Shown piece after piece: positions 32,086 through 39,595 of a DNA stretch of 41,211 bases. Numbering within the stretch: the first letter of the stretch is position 1; every line of letters begins with the position of its first letter. The position numbers were made by a program, and so were the translations under genes. The stretch comes from a bacterium (GTDB taxonomy: Bacteria > Actinomycetota > Acidimicrobiia > Spongiisociales > ZC4RG35). Under the pieces are notes generated by a model that was given only the letters and a program-made list of their open reading frames with translations, was not told where the DNA came from and ran no database searches. The DNA is taken from positions 1 to 41,211 of the forward strand of contig JAHEIN010000009.1 of assembly GCA_024639335.1 (NCBI GenBank), given 5' to 3'.

Positions 32086-33245
32086 GAGATCATCTCCGGC
32101 ACGAATCGGTCGATCCAACGGTCGAGTGCCTTCTTGAACCGCCCCCCGGCCACGACGGTCCCGTCCCACGCCGCCCGCTCGACAGCCTGGTCGGAGGGGA
32201 TGAAGCCGAACGAAGCCGGCTGATAGGTACGGGCGATCTCTTCGACAACTTCATTGCGACGGAACTGGTCACGCGGGGCACGATTGATCAGTAGATCGAC
32301 CGGTGCTCCACTGGTCAGACGATCCGTATCCGCCAGCCATCCCAGGGTTCGTGCGACCCCGACGGGCGATGGAAGTCCAACGACGACGACCCGATCTGCG
32401 AGCTCGATCAGACAACGAGAGATCCCAAAGCGCTCATTGTGGCTCCCAAGTGTCTCGAGGTGACTTCCCAGGTTGACCACGACCTGATCGAACAGGCCGC
32501 TGAGCTCGGTGATCAGGTCGGCAACCTGGCTTGGCCGCACCTCGGACCAATCGCTCACATTTGGTAGACCCGGGATGACTCCGAACCTCTTCACGACATG
32601 GATCACTCCAGTGACCGGACCAGTTCGGTGCTCGAAGACGTCGATCGCCGTCCTGAGGTTCGGGTGAATCGGCAGCCCCAGGCGCTGCGCCACGCTCGGG
32701 TTCGTCTCATCGGCGTCGACGAGAACCACGCGCCGTCCAGCATCTGCCAGCCGGGCCGCGATACCGATCGCCACTTCGGTCGTGCCGGTTCCTCCGGCGG
32801 GCCCTCCAATGGCGAGAATCGATTGGCGGTGATGCTCGGAACCCTCTCGGATCGGAATCTCGGGAGTCGAATCGGTCAACGCCGTGGTCGCCACGGGTTT
32901 GGCGACACGCCCTATCACCCGGAGGAACTCGTCGGGGTGCGCGCCCGCTTCCACCACGTCGGCGACACCACATTCGAGGAGCCGGTCTTTGCCATCGGCG
33001 AACTCCGCCGGTTCGTAGACGCCAATGACCTCTCGACCGCTCGCCGTGATCAACTCGACGAGCCGCGGTGTGAGAAACGAACAGATGTCGTCGATGAGAA
33101 GCACGTCGAAGGACTCACCGAAGAGATCCTCGGGTCCCATGGCGGTCACCCGGACCCTGGCTCCGCCGTGGTCGGCCAAGAACCTATGCAGATCATCCGA
33201 CCAGTTCCTGGCGGAGAGCGCCAGCGCCAATTCGATCTCGATCAT
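32082..33245 (-). CDS. cpaE: CpaE/TadZ-like localisation protein with degenerate P-loop
   Basis: The 387-aa protein has an N-terminal receiver-like domain (residues 1-110, FDVLLIDDICSFLTP) and a C-terminal MinD/ParA-like domain. The P-loop region reads IGGPAGGTGTTEVAIGIA: both Lys of the deviant Walker A (K-G-G-x-G-K-T) are replaced (Ala150, Thr155). VVLVDADETNPSVAQRLG and VVVGLPSPVGVARTLGWL fit the family. CpaE/TadZ places the Tad machine at its site in the cell. The change suggests weak or no ATP hydrolysis. ATG 33245 overlaps the cpaB stop as ATGA. Confidence 0.88.
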   Translation of the reverse strand: MIEIELALALSARNWSDDLHRFLADHGGARVRVTAMGPEDLFGESFDVLLIDDICSFLTPRLVELITASGREVIGVYEPAEFADGKDRLLECGVADVVEAGAHPDEFLRVIGRVAKPVATTALTDSTPEIPIREGSEHHRQSILAIGGPAGGTGTTEVAIGIAARLADAGRRVVLVDADETNPSVAQRLGLPIHPNLRTAIDVFEHRTGPVTGVIHVVKRFGVIPGLPNVSDWSEVRPSQVADLITELSGLFDQVVVNLGSHLETLGSHNERFGISRCLIELADRVVVVGLPSPVGVARTLGWLADTDRLTSGAPVDLLINRAPRDQFRRNEVVEEIARTYQPASFGFIPSDQAVERAAWDGTVVAGGRFKKALDRWIDRFVPEMIS

Positions 33246-33967
33246 GGCGATGATGCTGCGGCGTCGCCATCAACGTCGCTGACGGGCAGCCGGTCTGAGA
33301 CTGGGGTATCTGCCCCCGTCGATCTGACGACCTCGATTTGACCCGAGTTGAGCGCTTCGGCCAGCTGGAGCGCTTGCACATCGTCGACTGCGACGGTGAT
33401 CGAGAATGCCTGCGAAGAGGAGAAGGCACCACCGGTCCGCTCATTGCTCGTCGTGTCGATGACCTCGATACCGGTGACGACGTACCGGGCCACATCGTCG
33501 CTCACCCAGATCACGTCGACCCGATCACCCACGCTGATGTCTCCCCCGACCGCATGATCCCGGCCAACAGCGAGAGCAATCGCCCGTTGGTCGATCGGAT
33601 TGACGGACTCGACCAGCTCGCTCGCAACGAACATCTCACCAGCCCGCATCGGAGAGGAGAGGATGAAGCCAGTGATCCCGGGCACTTCATCTGCGGTGAC
33701 CAGCGGCGCCAGGACATCGTCGGCGCCATTGAGCTGGGCGTACTCGACATGAGCCGACTCCTCGATCGCTACACCGGCATTGATGTCCGTCGCCGCAACG
33801 GCGACGAGTACCACATCCTCCCTCGACCTGAGAATGGCGAGGTTGGCGATGAAAGCCAGGATGCCGGCCACGATCATGAAGATCTGCGCTGCGGAAGCTC
33901 GCGACCACCACGGCCGCTTTCCCATGGGGAGTGTCTCGACGACTCCCTCGGTGTCTTGTGCGACCAT
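33242..33967 (-). CDS. cpaB: CpaB/RcpC-like SAF-domain pilus assembly protein
   Basis: The 241-aa protein has one N-terminal membrane helix (AAQIFMIVAGILAFIANLAI), a SAF domain (VLVAVAATDINAGVAIEESA, ILSSPMRAGEMFVASEL) and an RcpC domain (ALAVGRDHAVGGDISVGDRV, VDVIWVSD, FSITVAVDDVQALQLAEALN). It heads the operon with GGGGAG before ATG 33967. The promoter must lie in 33968-34096, shared with the divergent gene. Confidence 0.9.
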   Translation of the reverse strand: MVAQDTEGVVETLPMGKRPWWSRASAAQIFMIVAGILAFIANLAILRSREDVVLVAVAATDINAGVAIEESAHVEYAQLNGADDVLAPLVTADEVPGITGFILSSPMRAGEMFVASELVESVNPIDQRAIALAVGRDHAVGGDISVGDRVDVIWVSDDVARYVVTGIEVIDTTSNERTGGAFSSSQAFSITVAVDDVQALQLAEALNSGQIEVVRSTGADTPVSDRLPVSDVDGDAAASSP

Positions 33968-34096
33968 GCTCGCTCCCCAGCCTCAAGAAGTCGGGGCAGA
34001 AGTCGACGCTTCTCCCGATCCCGAGCCACTCCCGTCGCCGGTCAGCGTATCCGTAGAGTTGGTGCCTGTGAACCCCCATTGTGTGAACGGCTGAGG

Positions 34097-34642
34097 ATGG
34101 CGGACTGGCCGAACGACCCGCTCGAGGAACTCGCAAGAGAACTGCGCCAGACAGTTGGCGCCGAGCTTCGCGCAGAAGCTGAGATCACCGAGCAGGAAAC
34201 CCACATCGGTCGGCTCCGTCGACTCGACATGGCGGATGTCGCCAAAGCCGCGATGCATCGCGGTGACCTCGTCTCGCTCATCACGGCCACACACACCGTC
34301 ACCGGAACTCCGGTGTACGTCGGGAAGGACTATCTGGTGTGCCAGACACCGACCGAGATCGTGGACGCCGCATTCGAGCGGATCTTGATCCGGGTGGAGC
34401 GGCGACCACAAGGAGGCCACACGGCCCATGGTGGTTCGATCACTTTCAAGGCCAGGCTGTCGGAACTGGAGCACTCCAGAGAGCTGGTGAAGTTCACGAC
34501 CGCCGACGCCGCTCTCGAAGTCCAAGGGCGGGTTGCAGTCGTAGCCGCCGATCACTGCATCATCGAGAACCCCGATGGCTCCAGGCTGCACATCCCGATC
34601 AGCCAGATCGCTCTGGTGATCCGACCTCGGCCCGACCTCTGA
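34097..34642 (+). CDS. Uncharacterised actinobacterial-type protein
   Basis: The 181-aa protein has a helical, acidic N-terminal part (ELARELRQTVGAELRAEAEI) and a beta-rich C-terminal half with short repeats such as GDLVSLITATHTVTGTPVYV and HCIIENPDGSRLHIPISQIA. I recognise no named domain; the beta-rich part resembles small Sm/SH3-like barrels. ATG 34097 is preceded by GAGG. A tiny frame, GTG 34068 to TGA 34094 (VNPHCVNG), ends two bases before this ATG and may be a leader. It is divergent from the Tad operon. Confidence 0.75.
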   Translation: MADWPNDPLEELARELRQTVGAELRAEAEITEQETHIGRLRRLDMADVAKAAMHRGDLVSLITATHTVTGTPVYVGKDYLVCQTPTEIVDAAFERILIRVERRPQGGHTAHGGSITFKARLSELEHSRELVKFTTADAALEVQGRVAVVAADHCIIENPDGSRLHIPISQIALVIRPRPDL

Positions 34643-34661
34643 ACCGGAGTGCCGACGGCTG

Positions 34662-34892
34662 TCAGTTCTGATCGACCTCGACGTCCTCTTCGGCGTCAGC
34701 CGTCACCGGATGCGCCTTGAGGAAGTCGTAGATCTCGTCCCGAAAGAACTTGAAGGTCCTGCCGCCGGGGAGCTTGTACGCGGGCAGCCGTTGCTCACGG
34801 GCGTAGCGGCGCACCATCTGGACGTTCATCCCCAGCAGCTCGGCCACCTGGGCGGCGTCGAGGATGGGGGGATAGTCATCGGTAGCGGCCAT
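34662..34892 (-). CDS. Excisionase-family helix-turn-helix protein
   Basis: The 76-aa protein is essentially one HTH_17/MerR-like domain: PPILDAAQVAELLGMNVQMV, RRYAREQRLPAYKLPGGRTF, KFFRDEIYDFLKAH, with an acidic tail. GAGGTGATC precedes ATG 34892. Small proteins of this type act as DNA-binding regulators; no phage genes are nearby, so excision is unlikely. It is divergent from the proteasome activator. Confidence 0.9.
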   Translation of the reverse strand: MAATDDYPPILDAAQVAELLGMNVQMVRRYAREQRLPAYKLPGGRTFKFFRDEIYDFLKAHPVTADAEEDVEVDQN

Positions 34893-35034
34893 CGGAGATC
34901 ACCTCTCGAGTCTTGATCGCCCCTTGCGTTTCACAACGTTACCTTACGATATCGAGGGTACGACGAGAAGAACCTCGGGCTGCGATGGCTCGACTGCGCC
35001 CTGTCACCATCTGGTGGGAGAACGCCACAGGTTC

Positions 35035-35040
35035 TAGGCT
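35035..35040 (+). promoter_or_regulatory. Candidate -10 box of the leaderless proteasome-activator gene
   Basis: TAGGCT ends 7 bases before ATG 35048, with no Shine-Dalgarno sequence between. Confidence 0.4.
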
Positions 35041-35047
35041 CGGCCAC

Positions 35048-35539
35048 ATGGAAGAAGACACCGGTACGGAGGACGCCGCCGAGCAAGCTGCGATGACACC
35101 CGAGGTCGTCGTCGAAGAGCCGGATTCCGCCGAGCAGCCGATCACGGAGCCGACCAAGCTCATCCGGATCGCCTCGATGACCCGGGCGATGCTCGAGGAA
35201 GTACGCCAGGCTCCCCTCGACGAGGACGGCCGCAGGCGGCTCAGCGAGATCCATCAGCAGTCGCTCGTCGAGCTCAGGGAGGTCCTATCGCCCGAGCTCG
35301 CACAAGAGTTCGACGAGGTCTTTCTTCCCTTCGACGAGGAGTCCACGCCTTCGGAGTCCGTCATCCGCGTTGCCCAAGCCCAGTTGATCGGCTGGCTGGA
35401 GGGACTCTTCCACGGGATCCAGGCAACTCTGTTCAGCCAGCAGATGGCAGCCCGGGCGCAGCTCGAAGAGATGCAACAGCAACAGCCGAAGATCGCCCCC
35501 GGCCGCGAACCCGACCCCGCGACCGGCCTCTATCTCTGA
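35048..35539 (+). CDS. bpa: Bacterial proteasome activator Bpa/PafE
   Basis: Bpa forms an ATP-independent ring that opens the 20S proteasome. The 163-aa protein has a variable acidic N-terminus, then the conserved helices KLIRIASMTRAMLEEVRQAP, LSEIHQQSLVELREVLSPEL, VIRVAQAQLIGWLEGLFHGI and FSQQMAARAQLEEM. It ends GLYL, matching the hydrophobic-Tyr-X motif that docks into the proteasome (GQYL in Mycobacterium). Presence implies a proteasome in this organism; core subunit genes are not in the window. Confidence 0.95.
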   Translation: MEEDTGTEDAAEQAAMTPEVVVEEPDSAEQPITEPTKLIRIASMTRAMLEEVRQAPLDEDGRRRLSEIHQQSLVELREVLSPELAQEFDEVFLPFDEESTPSESVIRVAQAQLIGWLEGLFHGIQATLFSQQMAARAQLEEMQQQQPKIAPGREPDPATGLYL

Positions 35540-35543
35540 GCGG

Positions 35544-35768
35544 TCACCGCTCGGCCCAGGGGCAGTGCCGGCATTTGGTGTCGCAACACGACCCCCGCTC
35601 CCAGAGCCCCTCCGCCGTCATCACCCAAAGCCCGGTCACCGGATCGGGATACAGAGGCTCGCCGGCTGCCAGGGCTCGCCGGTGATGCAGCAGGATCAGC
35701 TCGTACTGTGGATGGTCGGGGTCGAGCCGGCTCGGCGCCGGGGTGACCAGCGAGTCGGGAAGTCGCAC
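35544..35768 (-). CDS. DUF5522-like Cys-rich small protein
   Basis: The 74-aa protein has HPQYELILLHHRRALAAGEP, YPDPVTGLWVMTAEGLWERG and ends with the cluster CCDTKCRHCPW, four Cys and one His near the C-terminus, likely a metal site. This matches DUF5522. The start is GTG 35768. Its stop lies 4 bases from the bpa stop (convergent). Confidence 0.85.
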   Translation of the reverse strand: MRLPDSLVTPAPSRLDPDHPQYELILLHHRRALAAGEPLYPDPVTGLWVMTAEGLWERGSCCDTKCRHCPWAER

Positions 35769-35808
35769 GGCGTGATTCTCGCAGTTCTCGATTGCAACTC
35801 CGAGTACA

Positions 35809-35814
35809 TACGCT
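35809..35814 (+). promoter_or_regulatory. Candidate -10 box of the leaderless membrane-protein gene
   Basis: TACGCT ends 7 bases before ATG 35822. Confidence 0.35.
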
Positions 35815-35821
35815 GCAGGCC

Positions 35822-36622
35822 ATGAACCGCCTCACCGGCCTCCAGCGCGTCTTCGATCCACGCATCCTCACCCACCGGACGATCGCCATCATCGGCGTCG
35901 CCTCGGGAGCGCTGTCGCTCGCTTTGGGCGGCGAGCTGATCGACGCCTTCTGGTCGGGTATCGCCGCGGGGCTGGCCTGGGCTCTCGCCCGAGAGCTCCA
36001 CCCGGACAACAACCTCGCGGCACTCGCCGCCGGCGTCATCGCAGGGGTCTTCCAGGCGTTGGTGGGCGGGGTCGGCCTCGGGGTCTGCTACCTGCTGATC
36101 GTCTACCTCCGGATCATCGTCAGAACCACCGGCAAGACTCCTACGACCTTCGATCTCATGCTCAACCTGGTAGTGGTGCTGTTCGTGTCCAACACCCTTC
36201 CCGGGTTTCTCGCAAGCCTCGGCGTCGCACTGGCACTGTTCCTGTCACCGATCCTTCCGAGTCCGTCACCCAAATCGCACCGCATGTGGGCCGCGGCGTA
36301 CGCGGCCCTCGCCCTCACGAGCCTGGCGTTCAGCTCATCGCCCGAGGCACCAGATCCGTCTGGAGCGACCTGGCTGCTCTTCTCGATCTCGATGCTCTTG
36401 TCGATCGGCCTGTTCCCCGCCACACGACCGACGTCGGTGGGCGACATGGACGGCGAGCCGCTCGACGGCGGCAGGCTCCGCCTGGGCCGGATCGAGCTGA
36501 TCGCATTGCTGGCGGTAGTGACCATTTCGACGCTGGGTGCCGGCGTCGTCCCGGCGGCGCCGGCATTCGCCGCTGTTGTCGCCACCGGGGCGTTCGGGAT
36601 CAGAGAGTTCGTCTCATCCTGA
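35822..36622 (+). CDS. Uncharacterised multi-pass membrane protein
   Basis: The 266-aa protein has six to eight predicted membrane helices, for example AIIGVASGALSLALGGELID, ALAAGVIAGVFQALVGGVGL and IELIALLAVVTISTLGAGVV. It shows no family I recognise. ATG 35822 is chosen because a leaderless -10 box fits and upstream sequence is non-hydrophobic. Its 3' end overlaps the OsmC-GNAT gene by 23 bases in convergent orientation. Confidence 0.8.
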   Translation: MNRLTGLQRVFDPRILTHRTIAIIGVASGALSLALGGELIDAFWSGIAAGLAWALARELHPDNNLAALAAGVIAGVFQALVGGVGLGVCYLLIVYLRIIVRTTGKTPTTFDLMLNLVVVLFVSNTLPGFLASLGVALALFLSPILPSPSPKSHRMWAAAYAALALTSLAFSSSPEAPDPSGATWLLFSISMLLSIGLFPATRPTSVGDMDGEPLDGGRLRLGRIELIALLAVVTISTLGAGVVPAAPAFAAVVATGAFGIREFVSS

Positions 36623-37418
36623 CGTGGGGGCCGATGCTCTCGACGACGTATTCGTCCGAGACGATCTCAAAGCCGACCTTGGCGTAGAAGCCGGCGGCCG
36701 GCGTGCGAGCCGACGCCCAGACCGACGAGCCCCCAACCAGGCGGACGCGATCGCACACTGCATCGATCAACATGCGCCCGAGGCCGCTCCCTCGGATCGA
36801 CTCGGCCGTGGCCATCGCCCGGATCCGATGCCGACTGTCGCCGTCAGGCGAATCCTCCAAGAAGAGCCCGGCGGTTCCTTTCACGGTTCCATCGTGAATC
36901 ACTCCGAACCAGGTGGCCTCGTCGGCGCCGCTCATGACGACACTCGATCGGGGCATGCCTGCCCGGAGGAGCCGATGCCGGAGATCGACCGTGGATGCCT
37001 CGTCGACCTCGGCAACCACATAGAGCTCCTCTGTGAGAGAACTGGCGGTTGAAAGCATGACCGACACCGAACACGTTCGCTCGGTCAGCGCAATGGCACG
37101 CTCCAGCCGGTCGATCGGCGCTTCCGACCGCATGTGATAGCGAAGGACGATCTCGGTCCACACGCGGGGTGTCGTGTTGGCTCGCACCGCATCGACCGCA
37201 ACTGCCATGTCGCTCACGTCCAATCGCATCTTGGCGAGGATCGACTCGATGGTCGCCGCGGCACAGGTGGCCAGCGACGTGAGCAAGAGCTCCATTGGTG
37301 CGGGACCGGGATCCTCGGCCGACTGGGCGCCGGCAGTGACCACCACCGTGTGGCCGGAGCGCGTCACGACCTGGAAGGTCGCGGCTCCGATAGGCCTGGA
37401 AGTGACTATCCGGTCCAT
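36600..37418 (-). CDS. OsmC-like domain fused to a GNAT acetyltransferase domain
   Basis: One uninterrupted 272-aa frame joins two domains. Residues about 1-130 are OsmC/Ohr-like: GPAPMELLLTSLATCAAATI with Cys52 and LTERTCSVSVML with Cys116, the pair that reduces organic peroxides in the family. Residues about 140-272 are GNAT: ATWFGVIHDGTVKGTAGLFL, MATAESIRGSGLGRMLIDAV and TPAAGFYAKVGFEIV. ATG 37418 has no strong ribosome binding site. The fusion may couple peroxide or thiol chemistry with acetylation; the function is unknown. Confidence 0.85.
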   Translation of the reverse strand: MDRIVTSRPIGAATFQVVTRSGHTVVVTAGAQSAEDPGPAPMELLLTSLATCAAATIESILAKMRLDVSDMAVAVDAVRANTTPRVWTEIVLRYHMRSEAPIDRLERAIALTERTCSVSVMLSTASSLTEELYVVAEVDEASTVDLRHRLLRAGMPRSSVVMSGADEATWFGVIHDGTVKGTAGLFLEDSPDGDSRHRIRAMATAESIRGSGLGRMLIDAVCDRVRLVGGSSVWASARTPAAGFYAKVGFEIVSDEYVVESIGPHVRMRRTL

Positions 37419-37583
37419 GGCGAGGACGGTAGAGGGCAGCGACGATCTGGCGCGCGCTCATCTCCCGGACAGGATTTTCGCGATTTCCCAAAACCAGACC
37501 CCTAGGAGGTACCTTGTTTGTGAGGAGCAGGCCGACCATCAACTCCGACAAGCGCAGGGGCTGCCTCCTCGAAAGGGGAATCG

Positions 37584-37886
37584 ATGACCATCAATGAAGC
37601 AGACAGGCATCATGTCGTGGGACCTGTCCACGTGCTCACGCTCGGACACGACGACGCCAACGACATCGCCACGGCGCTCGAGCAGGAGCGAGACGACTGC
37701 CACGCCGCCAGGGTGATCATCGACATCACCGGATTCGACGGCTCCATGAGCATCATCCTCGAAGGCGCAGAGAAGACCGGTTGGGGTCGAGATCACTGGG
37801 ATCAAGACATCATGGTGCGTACCGCCGACCAGAGGCACCTGACGCTCGACGAACTCGAGAACGAGGCCAATCAGATCGCGACATGA
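37584..37886 (+). CDS. Hypothetical protein, 100 aa
   Basis: GAAAGGGG lies 5 bases before ATG 37584. The acidic protein (VGPVHVLTLGHDDANDIATA, RVIIDITGFDGSMSIILEGA) shows alternating beta and alpha segments but no recognised family. Upstream, AGGAGG (37504-37509) fits a 25-codon frame from GTG 37520 that overlaps this start. Confidence 0.7.
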   Translation: MTINEADRHHVVGPVHVLTLGHDDANDIATALEQERDDCHAARVIIDITGFDGSMSIILEGAEKTGWGRDHWDQDIMVRTADQRHLTLDELENEANQIAT

Positions 37887-37893
37887 GCGACGC

Positions 37894-37910
37894 CTCAGCC
37901 CACAGCTGAG
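37894..37910. terminator. Weak hairpin between convergent genes
   Basis: CTCAGC-CCACA-GCTGAG forms a 6-bp stem just after the stop of the 100-aa gene and 13 bases before the stop of the opposing acidic-protein gene. Confidence 0.35.
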
Positions 37911-37922
37911 CCGTTCTCGAGT

Positions 37923-38270
37923 TCAGTCTTCTTCGTCCCGACCCTCGTCGGGGCTCATCTGTGGCACGTGCGGAGCGACGTCGGGCTCGGAAGCCGTCGA
38001 CTGCTCCGGGCTGGCCGGCGGAGCATCCTCACCCTGGGACTCCCACTTCTCACGAGCAGCGGCAACACCCTCGTCGATGGCCTCGCCCAACGCCTGGGCG
38101 GCCTTCTTGGCCGACTCGAGGGCGTTCAGCCGGGCGTCCCGGCTGGCCTCCCAAGCCTCGCGCAGGGCCACACCGACACCTTCTAGGGCGGCTTCGGCCT
38201 CATTCGCCCAATCGCTGCGCCGTTGGGTGGACTCATCTTCCGGCTCAATCGCCTTCGCCTCGTCGGCCAT
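37923..38270 (-). CDS. Acidic helical hypothetical protein
   Basis: The 115-aa protein is helical in the middle (WANEAEAALEGVGVALREAW, LESAKKAAQALGEAIDEGV) and has a disordered Pro/Ser/Glu-rich acidic tail. No domain is recognised; the Ala/Lys/Glu pattern is like apolipoprotein- or plastid-type helical repeats. A strong AGGAGGTCGAG precedes ATG 38270. Confidence 0.75.
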   Translation of the reverse strand: MADEAKAIEPEDESTQRRSDWANEAEAALEGVGVALREAWEASRDARLNALESAKKAAQALGEAIDEGVAAAREKWESQGEDAPPASPEQSTASEPDVAPHVPQMSPDEGRDEED

Positions 38271-38339
38271 CTCGACCTCCTCTCGTCGAACTCAGGCCTC
38301 ATTGTGAACGAGATGCCCCGATCCCCCAAGGGGCCAAGG

Positions 38340-38549
38340 TCATCCTGTCCGATCCGAATCCTCGTCGTTTCCCACCACCGAGTCGTCTTGGCGCCGCTTG
38401 GGCGGCCGGCCGGCCCTTCGAGCGGCCTCTACGAGCACGGCCTCCATCTGGGCGTTGACCGAGCGGAACTCGTCGGCCGCCCACTTCTCGTAGACGACGA
38501 AGAGCTCGGGCGGGATCCTCAACAAGAACTGTTTGCGATCGCGCGCCAC
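38340..38549 (-). CDS. Arc/ribbon-helix-helix-type small protein
   Basis: The 69-aa protein reads KQFLLRIPPELFVVYEKWAA, DEFRSVNAQMEAVLVEAARR and a basic then acidic tail. This fits the ribbon-helix-helix fold: beta strand K-Q-F-L-L-R, helix, S-V-N-A-Q turn, helix. The start lies 8 bases after the SPFH gene. It may bind the TGATATCA boxes upstream of the operon. Confidence 0.85.
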   Translation of the reverse strand: MARDRKQFLLRIPPELFVVYEKWAADEFRSVNAQMEAVLVEAARRAGRPPKRRQDDSVVGNDEDSDRTG

Positions 38550-38557
38550 GGGGCCGT

Positions 38558-39448
38558 TCAGCGGTTCAACGTGCCGACGTTTACCACGGGGGCCGTCGGA
38601 TTGTCGCTGGCGATCACCGTCATGAGATTCGACGCAAACGTGGCCTTCCGATCATTGTCGAGCGGGATCGAGTCGTGTCCGTCGGTTCCTCGCTCCAACG
38701 CTTCGATCGCTTCCTGGACCATGAGCACCGCCCCTTCGACGATCTTCATCCGGGCAGCGACGATTGCCGACGCCTGTTGGCGCCTCAGCATGGCTTCGGC
38801 GATCTCGGGCGCGTAGGCGAGATCCGTGATCCTGGATTCGATGATCTCGACGCCGGCTTCGATTGCACGCTCCTGAAGCTCTATCAGCAGGTCTTCGTTC
38901 ACCTCGCTGGTATCACCGATGAGAGTGGTCACGGCGTCGTCTTCGAAGTTGTCGTAGGGATACGACCGGGCGAGCTGCCGCACAGCGGACTCCGATTGGG
39001 TCTCGACGTAGCTCGTGAAGTCATCGACGCCGAAGACAGCGCGCGCCGTGTCGGTGACCCGCCACACCACGACGGCGGCGATCTCGATCGGGTTTCCGTT
39101 GGCATCGTTCACTTTCGAGGTCTCGGTGGTGAAGTTGCGAACCCGCTCGGAGATCTTGCGCTTGCGGTAGAGCGGGTTTGCGATTCGCAAGCCCGGAGTG
39201 CGATCCGTACCGCGGTAGTCACCAAAGAGGGTGACGACTGCCGCCTGGTTCGGCTGGATCATGTAGAAGCCAATGCCGATCACGGTCGCGATCAGCCAGA
39301 TGACGATCGCAAGGATGACCTGCCAGACGTTCTCGTTGGTGATCCCCAAGACGAACAGTGCGATCGAGACCAAAGCAAGAACGACGTTCCCGATCAGCCA
39401 CGGCACCCCGGCCCTGGTGCGTGCCTGTGATTCTGACAACACATTCAT
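38558..39448 (-). CDS. SPFH/band 7 domain membrane protein
   Basis: The 296-aa protein has two N-terminal membrane helices (GNVVLALVSIALFVLGITNE, VILAIVIWLIATVIGIGFYM), then an SPFH domain (QPNQAAVVTLFGDYRGT, GLRIANPLYRKRKIS, VVVWRVTDTARAVFGVDDF, SAVRQLARSYPYDNFE) and a helical coiled part (EIAEAMLRRQQASAIVAARM). Such flotillin-like proteins organise membranes. AAAGG precedes ATG 39448. It is followed by the ribbon-helix-helix gene. Confidence 0.93.
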   Translation of the reverse strand: MNVLSESQARTRAGVPWLIGNVVLALVSIALFVLGITNENVWQVILAIVIWLIATVIGIGFYMIQPNQAAVVTLFGDYRGTDRTPGLRIANPLYRKRKISERVRNFTTETSKVNDANGNPIEIAAVVVWRVTDTARAVFGVDDFTSYVETQSESAVRQLARSYPYDNFEDDAVTTLIGDTSEVNEDLLIELQERAIEAGVEIIESRITDLAYAPEIAEAMLRRQQASAIVAARMKIVEGAVLMVQEAIEALERGTDGHDSIPLDNDRKATFASNLMTVIASDNPTAPVVNVGTLNR

Positions 39449-39472
39449 TGGCAGCCTTTCTGAAGCGATCTG

Positions 39473-39507
39473 TGATATGATATCATACTGATATCATCTT
39501 GATATGG
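39473..39507. promoter_or_regulatory. AT-rich TGATATCA box array, candidate operator
   Basis: The palindrome TGATATCA occurs at 39478-39485 and 39489-39496, and TGATATGG follows at 39500-39507: three boxes exactly 11 bp apart. A further half-site TGATATGA starts at 39473. This AT-rich island is unlike the GC-rich surroundings. It lies in the divergent region between the SPFH-RHH operon and the SRPBCC genes, so one array could control both. Confidence 0.7.
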
Positions 39508-39595
39508 TGGAGATCCTGCACGAGCGATGACGTGACCAGTGGCACTTGCGGCTCCTCCGCACCCACGCGAATCATCGAGGTGGAAAGGAGAAAGT

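Noticed and set aside
34068-34094. 8-codon frame VNPHCVNG before the 34097 gene
   Set aside because: Too short to judge; no clear promoter spacing or conservation data. Mentioned in the gene entry only.
34662-34892. Excisionase-like protein as sign of an integrated element
   Set aside because: No integrase, attachment repeats or phage genes nearby; this HTH type is common in ordinary actinobacterial regulators.
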